Assembly (NCBI GenBank): GCA_020024055.1
Contig: JAHHUI010000078.1
Coordinates: forward strand, 1-5,487
Reading direction: 5' to 3'
DNA from: Spirochaetaceae bacterium
GTDB lineage: Bacteria; Spirochaetota; Spirochaetia; WRBN01
DNA: 5,487 nt
The translations under genes were made by a program, and so were the position numbers. The notes beneath the pieces were generated by a model. It saw only the letters and a list, made by a program, of their open reading frames with translations. It had not been told where the DNA came from and did no database searches. Positions 1-5,369 of the stretch are shown here, piece by piece. Numbering within the stretch: position 1 is the first letter of the stretch; each line of letters opens with the position of its first letter.

Positions 1-812
1 AGCAATGGTGAAGGAGGAGCATATGGCAACTGATGCAAATTTTAGTCAGAATCCTCGTGTCTTCGGTGGGAGTTATCACGTCATCAGTGCCCACAGCCAC
101 AAAAACGTACTTTGATGCCAGATTCTTTGTATGAATTATAGGTATGAATATAACTGATATTGTCCCATTTGGGTTGTGAAAATTCCTTCTCGAAGAGATG
201 AGAGAAATCTTTTTCCAAATTGATCAATAATTCTGGGATGGATGCCTTGCCCAAAATTGTGATTGCCGGCGACAATGCAAAGACAGTGCCAAAATACATG
301 GGGTTTCGCATGCCAAAAACAAGGGACTCCATATCCTCCCATAGACAAGCCGAGTCGCCAATAGCCCGCGATTCTTTTGTATTTTGCAGGGAAAATTTTG
401 TTCAATATAGGGAAAAAAGTTCTGTTTCAAAGGCACTTTGGACCTAGAATATTGGCATACCAGCTGTCCAGTCCATTGGGTATAATGACAATCACCGACG
501 GCAGTTTTTTGGCAGCAATTGCTCTATCAAGTACATTTGTGCTTCGCCTAAGACTTTCCATCCTTTATATTGCCTATGCTCCATGAAGCAGATAAATCAC
601 AGAATATTTTTCACTTGAATATCCAGGTGGATAATACACATTAAAATACCAGTCTTTTTGTAATGTTTCTGGATAAAAGGATTTTTTCTTCTACCTTGCC
701 AATATCTCCAGACTGTAGAGCATTGAAAGAATATGTCCATAGATTTTTTTATGGGAATATTCTGACGGCAAGATGCAATTATGATGAATAGAAAAAGCAA
801 TCATTTTTTCAT
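1..812 (-). pseudogene. Decayed lipoprotein-type esterase (alpha/beta hydrolase, tributyrin esterase/FrmB-like), cut by left edge
   Basis: Fragments in all three minus frames line up in order with one secreted esterase. An AGGAG site (819-823) precedes ATG at 812, which reads MKK, then a TGA stop (801-803), then LLFLFIIIASC, a lipoprotein signal ending in a plausible lipobox. Next come NALQSGDIGKVEEK (another frame), FYPETLQKDWYFNVYYPPGY and YSVIYLLHG (HG at about 580-585, the usual oxyanion strand), GNIKD, VLDRAIAAKKLPSVIVIIPN, FPYIEQNFP, GLSMGGYG (nucleophile Ser at 343-345), FGMRNPMYFGTVFALSPAI, and CGTDDVITPTEDTRIL with the catalytic Asp near 80-85. The catalytic His would lie beyond the left edge. 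I count at least six frame changes plus the early stop, far too many for sequencing error beside clean genes, so the gene is dead. The family hydrolyses short-chain acyl esters, often acetylated carbohydrates. The substrate of the ancestral enzyme cannot be told. Confidence 0.8.
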
Positions 813-835
813 TCTTTTCTCCTGCAATCCTATAA

Positions 836-854
836 AATAAAGTTAAGCTTTATT
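836..854. repeat. Small A/T-rich inverted repeat between GT11 and the esterase remnant
   Basis: AATAAAG (836-842) and CTTTATT (848-854) form a 7-bp stem around TTAAG, just upstream of the esterase ribosome binding site. It is too weak and lacks a clear T tract, so I do not call it a terminator. The 98-base spacer holds nothing else I can name. Confidence 0.3.
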
Positions 855-910
855 CAGTCATTGGAAAAGGAAGATTTCTGCCTATCAAAAGAAAAGAACT
901 ATCAGAATAA

Positions 911-1800
911 TTAACTGTTTTTTATTTTAATCCAGCTTTCTGGGATCAAGTCTTTCCATTCTTCCTTTCGCGAGAAATTCTCTGGGAACCAGGTTTCCGG
1001 GGCAATAATGATTTTATCTTTATTGGGATTTAGCCAGGCGCCCCACCAGCTGAATGTGCTGTTGGCGATGATATTATGATGGCACAGGCTCATCAACTGC
1101 ATATCCCTGAAACTGCTTTGCCCTGTATTCCAATCTACAAAGATAAATTGATATGGTGGGGGGGGGGTAAAATGTACTTCTTGCACCATGGAATATCATT
1201 AGAAAAAATGAGAAAAACAGCGTTTTTCACCCGGCCGCATATATATTCCATGGCGTTTTGATAATATGCACATGTTGCAGCATCGCTAAATGTCCTATTT
1301 GAGACTAAATAATCGCCGCGGCGTATATGAACGCTGACAGATACGTGATCTTTAATTTCTTTAAGCAGATTAAGATTCTTTTCTTCACAGATTTCCGCAA
1401 ATTTAAAATCATGGCGTATCTCTGTTTCAATGTCCTGAAAATATTTTTCAGACTGCCAAAATGCATTATAAATATTAAGGCCGGGTTTTGATTCTATCTG
1501 GGTATAAACTCCAAAATCAGGTTGATAATAATGAAAAAGTCTAATTTTGATAAGCAGATTTCTTATTTGCTTGAAGGGGGGTTTTAAAGTTCTCGCCAGG
1601 ATGCATAAAATCTCAGAGGCTTTTCGGGGCTTAAGTTTAAACACATAAGACAGGCTATAGCCCGTATGTATTTTATTAATGTCTCGATGATAAGTGATAT
1701 AGGTTAATTTATTTTTTTTGCTTAATTTTTTGTAAAATGCGTATTGAAACATTTGATTGCCCAAGCCGTCGGTAATATGAACTATATTTGTTTTCAACAT
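911..1800 (-). CDS. GT11 glycosyltransferase (alpha-1,2-fucosyltransferase family), frameshifted at a G10 tract
   Basis: The first 221 codons (1800 to 1135) hold GLGNQMFQYAF (residues 12-22), FWQSEKYF (114-121), the donor-binding HIRRGDY (158-164) and FSNDIPWCK (199-207). These are hallmarks of family GT11, which transfers L-fucose from GDP-fucose, usually to the 2-OH of galactose on surface glycans. The remainder is in another frame and carries VDWNTG, DMQLMSLCHHNIIANSTF and SWWGAWLN (about 1030-1130), ending at TAA 911-913. The only lesion is the C10 run on the coding strand (1158-1167). In the present frame it leads to PPPHHINLSL and a stop. One more C, or two fewer, would give a single ORF (296 residues with C11), the normal family size. 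The start at 1800 leaves only 11 residues before GLGNQ, as usual, but its upstream site is weak (AAAAGAT). The gene is visibly more A/T-rich than mtlA/mtlD. Family assignment is firm. Acceptor and linkage are inferred. Confidence 0.88.
1158..1167. repeat. Homopolymer run of ten G (C10 on coding strand) inside the GT11 gene
   Basis: Ten consecutive G lie between T1157 and T1168, the longest G/C homopolymer in the window. It sits exactly where the GT11 frame switches. Such runs of about 8-15 G/C mutate by slipped-strand mispairing and are the classic switch of phase-variable glycosyltransferases, including the alpha-1,2-fucosyltransferase futC of Helicobacter pylori. Ten units give an OFF frame here. 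Eight or eleven would give ON. Confidence 0.9.
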
Positions 1801-1893
1801 AATATCTTTTCTATCAAATTATGGAGTTTTTGGCAATATATTTATTTGACAATATTTCTTTCTGTTATTGGCGCAGTAATCCGCAAGGCAATA

Positions 1894-1924
1894 AAAACAG
1901 ACTGGCAGAATACCGGTCTGTTTT
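1894..1924 (-). terminator. Rho-independent terminator after mtlD
   Basis: AAAACAGACTGG (1894-1905) and CCGGTCTGTTTT (1913-1924) form a 12-bp hairpin around a 7-base loop, with one T-G position that is a wobble in plus-strand RNA and an A-C mismatch in minus-strand RNA. Read on the minus strand, the 3' arm runs into TTTTTATT, giving the U tract. It lies 25 bases past the mtlD stop, so it should end the mtlA-mtlD transcript and insulate the GT11 gene from it. The T run on the plus strand (TTTTCTTGCTTT) would allow some bidirectional function. Confidence 0.75.
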
Positions 1925-1948
1925 CTTGCTTTACATAAAAAGTTAAAT

Positions 1949-3112
1949 CTATTTTTTAATCGTTTTTAGTGCGTCATACTGTTTACAGATTAAGGCCACG
2001 GTGGTAACTGGCAGAGTATTTTCAGTGATAGCATTAATCACATCGGAGAGATTTTTTGTTTGAATCTGCTGTTGTAAAGACTGGGCTTCAGGATCATTTG
2101 AATAGTCGAATAATAAAGCGGCGGCGATAGCTTTTGTCAAATGCTCATGAGGCAGACTGTATTCTTCTGTTCTGCGCAGGGGCAGGATAAAGCGCTCATT
2201 AGGGGCCAGTTTTCTCAATGGCTGGCGGCCCACGCGTGTCACTTCGTCTTTTAAATACGGATTGACAAAACGCTGTAGGATTTTCTCGATATAGCTATGC
2301 AGCATATTCTGATCCATCTTATAATGCGCGGTTAATGTCGAGGCCGACTCTTTCATCACATTCTGCACCAGAGCATAGATATTGGCATCTTCCATGCTGT
2401 CTTTAATGGTTTTGTGTCCATATAGATAGCCCAAATAGGCACATGTGGCATGCCCGCCATTCACAATGAAAAGCTTGCGTTCGATATAAGCCAATAAATT
2501 GTCTACAGGCTGTGCGCCCTTGATGGCAAAACCGTCTTTTGTCTGTGTGCTGTCAATAATCCATTCATAGAATTCTTCCACCAAGACATCAGCTGTCATT
2601 TCTTTGCTTTCCTGAGGAGGCACAATGCGGTCGACAGCCGAATCGACAAAAGCAATGTGTTCTTCTAAATATTCATGATAATTTTGGTCTATATTGTCCA
2701 GCACATATTTTTTCAGAGCTGTGCTGGCGCGAATCATGTTTTCACAGGCAATGATATGCAGCACCTGGGGCACATTATGATCTTTGCGATCTTGAATGAT
2801 GGCGGCGATCGTTTTGGCCAGGATGGGCAGAATTGTGGGCCCCACAGCGCAAGTTAAAATGGCGGCTGAGCGCCCTTTTTCTAAGACTGCAGGGGTATCA
2901 GAGAGCAGCACAGCGTCTTTGACAGTGACTGTTTCGCTGCGTTTATTCTCTGTGGCAATATGCACCGTATAGGTGGGGTTTTTCTGTAAATAGCTGATCA
3001 ATGGCTCATTCACATCGACAAAAACTAAATCCCAGCCGGCATCAGCAATCAATTTGCCGATGAAGCCGCGCCCGATGGCGCCGGCGCCAAAATGCATGCC
3101 CATTTTTTTCAT
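1949..3112 (-). CDS. mtlD: Mannitol-1-phosphate 5-dehydrogenase
   Basis: This cytoplasmic enzyme (EC 1.1.1.17) oxidises mannitol-1-phosphate to fructose-6-phosphate with NAD+, feeding PTS-imported mannitol into glycolysis. The 387 residues match the usual family length of about 380. The N-terminal Rossmann loop GAGAIGRGFIG is at residues 9-19 and the acidic end of the second strand (FVDVNE) at 31-36. The C-terminal catalytic domain shows IIACENM (120-126), FVDSAVDRIVPP (155-166), ERKLFIVNGGH (211-221, with the conserved Lys213, Asn218 and His221) and NPYLKDEVTRVGRQPLRKL (284-302). The start at 3112 is supported by GAGGAG seven bases upstream. Met4 and Met6 are alternative starts but lie less well. 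The gene follows mtlA by 15 bases, so the two are surely cotranscribed, and a terminator follows it. No damage is seen. Confidence 0.97.
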   Translation of the reverse strand: MKKMGMHFGAGAIGRGFIGKLIADAGWDLVFVDVNEPLISYLQKNPTYTVHIATENKRSETVTVKDAVLLSDTPAVLEKGRSAAILTCAVGPTILPILAKTIAAIIQDRKDHNVPQVLHIIACENMIRASTALKKYVLDNIDQNYHEYLEEHIAFVDSAVDRIVPPQESKEMTADVLVEEFYEWIIDSTQTKDGFAIKGAQPVDNLLAYIERKLFIVNGGHATCAYLGYLYGHKTIKDSMEDANIYALVQNVMKESASTLTAHYKMDQNMLHSYIEKILQRFVNPYLKDEVTRVGRQPLRKLAPNERFILPLRRTEEYSLPHEHLTKAIAAALLFDYSNDPEAQSLQQQIQTKNLSDVINAITENTLPVTTVALICKQYDALKTIKK

Positions 3113-3124
3113 AGGAGTACTCCT
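3113..3124 (-). promoter_or_regulatory. mtlD: mtlD ribosome binding site embedded in a 12-base palindrome
   Basis: The 15-base mtlA-mtlD gap contains AGGAGTACTCCT, a perfect palindrome. Its minus-strand AGGAG is the mtlD Shine-Dalgarno, and CTCCT lies directly before the ATG. A 4-bp AGGA/TCCT hairpin could partly mask the site. The palindrome is plainly seen. A regulatory role is only a guess. Confidence 0.5.
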
Positions 3125-3127
3125 CTT

Positions 3128-4510
3128 TTATTTCTTAGACAATTCTTCTATCAGTGTATCATAAAATTTGCTGTCCATGAAATTGTTAATGGCCAAAACG
3201 GTTTTGCCGGGCACTTTAGCCTTGGCTCTGTCTAGAAGGGTTTTCTGTGTGATGACGATGTCTACATCATCGGGCAAGGCATCGATGGCCGAATTGGTCA
3301 CGACAATATCCAGGCCTGCTTCCTTAATTTTTTTGTTTAAAATACCCGCACCCATGGCCGAAGAACCCAAGCCTGCATCACAGGCCACAATCACTTTGCG
3401 CACGGGCCCGCTGACAGAGACAGAAGCGGACTTGCCGGCATTTTTCATAGAGGAAATCTTCTCCTGCGCGCTGCTTAAATCGTCATCAGAAGAAATTTTG
3501 TTGAATTTTCTAATGATGGGGATAGAAATCAGGAAAGACACCAGCGCCGCACCCGCCACCGAAAGGGCAATGCCCAGCCATGTGCCTTTGGCTGCCACCA
3601 GCATAATGGCAATGATGCTGCCCGGCGAGGCCACAGAGACCAAACCTGTGTTGAAGATCATATTGATGAACACACCAGTGACACCCCCGGCAATGACGGA
3701 AAGGAATAAAGCCGGAGCCATCAGAACATAAGGGAAGTAAATCTCGTGAATACCGCCCAAGAAATGGATGATAATGGCGCCGGGGGCTGATTCCCTGGCA
3801 TTGCCTTTGCCAAAAATCATATAAGCCAGCAGCACGCCCAAGCCCGGACCGGGGTTGGTTTCGATCAAATAGAAAATAGATTTTCCTGTGGCTGCCACCT
3901 GCTCTGCGCCCAAAGGCGTGAAGACACCATGGTTGATCGCATTGTTCAGGAAAAGGATTTTTGCTGGTTCTACCAAGAAGGAAACCAAGGGCAACAGCTT
4001 CATTTCTACAATTTGATAGACTAGGGAGCCCAGCATCTTGGAAAAGCCTGTCATAACCGGACCGATGACAAGGAAGGTGAGAATGGCCAGAATCATGCCC
4101 AGAATGCCCAGTGAAAAATTATTCACCAGCATTTCAAATCCGGGCTTGATTTTCCCATCAATCATTTTGTCAAATACCTTGATAACAACAGCAGCCAGAG
4201 GGCCGACGATCATTGCGCCCAGGAACATAGGCACATCTGAGCCAACAATCACGCCCATCGTTGCAATCACACCCATCACTGCGCCGCGCTGGCCGGCGAC
4301 CATATATCCGCCGTTATATCCAATCAGCAGCGGAAGCAAATATGTAATCATTGGCCCCACTAATTTAGCCAGATTTTCATCGGGCCACCATCCTGTGGGG
4401 ATGAAAAGGGCCGTAATCAAGCCCCAAGCGATGAATGCCCCGATATTGGGCATCACCATGCCGCTAAGAAAGCGGCCAAGTTGTTGAACTTTTACACGAA
4501 TAGGGTTCAT
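3128..4510 (-). CDS. mtlA: PTS mannitol-specific EIICB permease
   Basis: This inner-membrane permease imports mannitol and phosphorylates it to mannitol-1-phosphate. I place the start at ATG 4510 (460 residues) because GGAGGA (4521-4526) lies ten bases upstream and MNPIRVKVQQLGRFLSGMVMPNIG is the normal family N-terminus. The frame stays open further up to TTG 4564, but that extension is not family-like. The IIC part (about 1-340) is a string of hydrophobic segments with GYNGG (64-68), LNNAINHGVFTPLG (188-201) and the conserved GGIHEIYFPY (252-261, Glu256 matching the sugar-binding Glu of E. coli MtlA). A polar Ser/Lys-rich linker (about 338-370) leads to the IIB domain with CDAGLGSSAMG, Cys377 being the phosphorylated residue. 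There is no IIA domain, as in Gram-positive systems, so a separate MtlF is needed and is not in the window. It is first in the mtlA-mtlD operon. Confidence 0.96.
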   Translation of the reverse strand: MNPIRVKVQQLGRFLSGMVMPNIGAFIAWGLITALFIPTGWWPDENLAKLVGPMITYLLPLLIGYNGGYMVAGQRGAVMGVIATMGVIVGSDVPMFLGAMIVGPLAAVVIKVFDKMIDGKIKPGFEMLVNNFSLGILGMILAILTFLVIGPVMTGFSKMLGSLVYQIVEMKLLPLVSFLVEPAKILFLNNAINHGVFTPLGAEQVAATGKSIFYLIETNPGPGLGVLLAYMIFGKGNARESAPGAIIIHFLGGIHEIYFPYVLMAPALFLSVIAGGVTGVFINMIFNTGLVSVASPGSIIAIMLVAAKGTWLGIALSVAGAALVSFLISIPIIRKFNKISSDDDLSSAQEKISSMKNAGKSASVSVSGPVRKVIVACDAGLGSSAMGAGILNKKIKEAGLDIVVTNSAIDALPDDVDIVITQKTLLDRAKAKVPGKTVLAINNFMDSKFYDTLIEELSKK

Positions 4511-4540
4511 CAGTGTAAATTCCTCCATTCTATAAAATTC

Positions 4541-4552
4541 GGGAAATTTCCC
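4541..4552. promoter_or_regulatory. Perfect 12-base palindrome in the mtlA leader
   Basis: GGGAAATTTCCC lies 30 bases upstream of the mtlA start, downstream of the proposed promoter. Its position in the 5' leader would suit an operator or roadblock site. The palindrome is seen directly, but no known binding protein can be assigned. Confidence 0.35.
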
Positions 4553-4595
4553 ACAAATTGACAAGTAAAATGCAAACTCCTCAACTATTCGAAAT

Positions 4596-4624
4596 ATTGT
4601 AACATATTTTTCACTTTTGAAAAA
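4596..4624 (-). promoter_or_regulatory. mtlA: Candidate mtlA promoter with extended -10
   Basis: On the minus strand TACAAT (4596-4601) is preceded by TG one base away (4603-4604), an extended -10. A poor -35, TTTTTC (4619-4624), sits 17 bases upstream. Transcription would begin roughly 75-80 bases before the mtlA ATG. A weak -35 with an extended -10 is typical of activator-dependent promoters, which fits known MtlR control of mannitol operons, though mtlR is not present here. Confidence 0.45.
4607..4624. promoter_or_regulatory. 7-bp inverted repeat across the mtlA -35/spacer
   Basis: TTTTTCA (4607-4613) and TGAAAAA (4618-4624) are perfect inverted arms around CTTT. They cover the proposed -35 and half of the promoter spacer. 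A second, imperfect palindrome (AATATTGTAACATATT, 4593-4608, 12 of 16 positions symmetric) covers the -10. Both are candidate operators. Their A/T richness makes chance occurrence possible. Confidence 0.35.
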
Positions 4625-4636
4625 GAATCCCTGATG

Positions 4637-4691
4637 TTGAAAAAAAAATTTGGAAATTAGCTAACACAGACAGAAAAACATAGTGTACACT
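4637..4691 (+). promoter_or_regulatory. Possible promoter/operator region of the PTS IIB-IIC operon
   Basis: TTGAAA (4637-4642) is a fair -35, but the best -10 at a sensible distance is only CTAACA (4661-4666, 18-base spacer), so the promoter is weak or activated. Further down AGTGTACACT (4682-4691) is a perfect 10-base palindrome that could be an operator. No CcpA cre-like site was found here by eye. Confidence 0.3.
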
Positions 4692-4708
4692 CTTGAAAAG
4701 GAGAAAAA

Positions 4709-4724
4709 TATCTTTCAAAAGATA
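4709..4724 (+). promoter_or_regulatory. Leader hairpin abutting the first IIB ribosome binding site
   Basis: TATCTT (4709-4714) and AAGATA (4719-4724) pair around TCAA. The 3' arm ends in the first A of the AAGGAG ribosome binding site (4724-4729), which serves the GTG start at 4739. The stem is short and A/T-rich, so any effect on translation would be modest. Confidence 0.3.
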
Positions 4725-4738
4725 AGGAGAGCAAGAGC

Positions 4739-5017
4739 GTGAAGATTGTGTGTGTATGTGATACGGGTGTTGTTGTCAGTTTGATGATTGCTTTGAAAGT
4801 GAAACAGGCTGTGTGTGATTTAGGAATCTCTGCCAATATTGACTATTTAGATCTGAGTGCCCTGCCTTCTGTCAATGCAGATTTCTATGTACTCAGCAAA
4901 ATAAACAGCGCGGCAGGCGAGATTAAAAACATAAATAAAAATAAAGTGATCAGTTTAGAGAGGATTTTGGATAAAGAAGAAATTAAGGCAAAGCTGAAAG
5001 CAAGGTTAAATTTATAA
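4739..5017 (+). CDS. PTS IIB paralogue with degenerate phosphate loop (ascorbate/SgaB-like family)
   Basis: This small cytoplasmic protein of 92 residues starts at GTG, with AAGGAG nine bases upstream. It aligns without gaps along its full length to the next gene's product, with 44 of 92 residues identical by hand count and the C-terminal KVISL.RILDKEEI most alike. IIB proteins of this family take phosphate from IIA on a Cys in a CGxGxGSS loop and pass it to sugar bound by IIC. Here the loop reads CVCDTGVVVSLM: Cys7 remains, but Gly8, Gly12 and Ser13 of the paralogue are replaced by Asp, Val and Val. The backbone-rich pocket that cradles phosphocysteine is therefore probably lost. It may be a non-catalytic decoy or regulatory subunit, or a copy drifting towards loss. 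It is intact as an ORF. The gene is more A/T-rich than its twin. Confidence 0.85.
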   Translation: MKIVCVCDTGVVVSLMIALKVKQAVCDLGISANIDYLDLSALPSVNADFYVLSKINSAAGEIKNINKNKVISLERILDKEEIKAKLKARLNL

Positions 5018-5067
5018 AAGTTTATAAGCAAGGGGAAATATCTCTTGAAGCATAAAGGGGGAGAATC

Positions 5068-5346
5068 ATGAAAATTGTTTGTGCATGCGGCAGCGGCTTG
5101 GGAAGCAGCCTGATGGTGTCTATGCGCGTGAAAGAAGTGCTGGCCGAGCTGGGTGTGGATGCCCAAGTGGAGCATACAGATATATCATCGCTGGCTTTTG
5201 CAAATCCTGATTTGTGTGTTTTGGGCAAAGATGTGGCCATGACACCAGAAGCCCAGAGAATCGGTGAGGATAAAGTCATCAGTCTGGATCGGATTTTGGA
5301 CAAAGAAGAAATTCGTGAAAAATTAAAAGCGAAATTGGGCTTGTAA
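5068..5346 (+). CDS. ulaB: PTS IIB subunit, ascorbate/SgaB-like family
   Basis: This 92-residue cytoplasmic phosphocarrier has the canonical N-terminal active site MKIVCACGSGLGSSLM. Cys7 is the expected phospho-acceptor, and the following Gly/Ser loop is complete. The short length, the CGSGLGSS motif and the UlaA-type IIC that follows place it in the ascorbate-type (SgaB/UlaB) IIB group rather than the cellobiose or fructose groups. ATG 5068 has AGGGGGAG just upstream. It is 50 bases after the degenerate IIB and 23 bases before the IIC gene, so the three form one operon. The matching IIA is not in the window and may follow the IIC gene. The symbol reflects family only. Ascorbate is not proven to be the substrate, since this IIC/IIB family also serves other sugars. 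Confidence 0.9.
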   Translation: MKIVCACGSGLGSSLMVSMRVKEVLAELGVDAQVEHTDISSLAFANPDLCVLGKDVAMTPEAQRIGEDKVISLDRILDKEEIREKLKAKLGL

Positions 5347-5369
5347 AAGCAAAAGGAGAGGAAAATTTT

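Larger units (their letters stand above)
4700..5070 (+). repeat. Tandem duplication unit: leader plus IIB gene, repeated
   Basis: The two IIB genes are collinear paralogues of equal length. Their leaders also look related: GGAGAAAAATATCT...AAGATAAGGAGAG before the first (4700-4732) and GGGGAAATATCTCT...CATAAAGGGGGAGAA before the second (about 5033-5065). Shared leader sequence suggests that gene and ribosome binding region were duplicated together. Confidence 0.5.

Noticed and set aside
23..115. 30-codon plus-strand ORF with a very good AAGGAGG site before ATG 23
   Set aside because: It lies antisense to the esterase remnant's C-terminal coding region. The purine run is the complement of codons there, and the peptide shows no features. 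Probably coincidence.
1158..1167. G10 frameshift as a mere sequencing or assembly error
   Set aside because: It cannot be excluded from sequence alone, since homopolymers are error-prone. Kept as a switch candidate because the tract length and gene family match known phase-variable loci. Raw reads would decide.
1846..1851. Consensus TTGACA on the plus strand
   Set aside because: No acceptable -10 lies 16-18 bases downstream, and no plus-strand gene follows. Also no convincing minus-strand promoter for GT11 was found: TTGCCA/TAGAAA would start transcription at the ATG itself.
1744..1938. Plus-strand ORF of 64 codons across the GT11 start and the spacer
   Set aside because: It overlaps the GT11 N-terminus and runs through the terminator hairpin, with no ribosome binding site or recognisable motif.
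3168..3731. Long plus-strand ORF (187 codons) opposite mtlA
   Set aside because: It is the antisense shadow of a strongly supported mtlA. Its composition is that of mirrored membrane-protein codons, and it has no family features.
4038..4487. Plus-strand ORF (149 codons) opposite the mtlA N-terminal half
   Set aside because: Same reason: antisense shadow, with repetitive Ile/Thr/Pro content and no convincing start signal.
4511..4564. Upstream extension of mtlA to TTG 4564 or ATG 4528
   Set aside because: The added residues are not seen in the family. The GGAGGA site at 4521-4526 lies inside the extension and is placed for ATG 4510.
5022..5303. Minus-strand ORF of 93 codons opposite the second IIB gene
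   Set aside because: Antisense shadow of a clear IIB gene.
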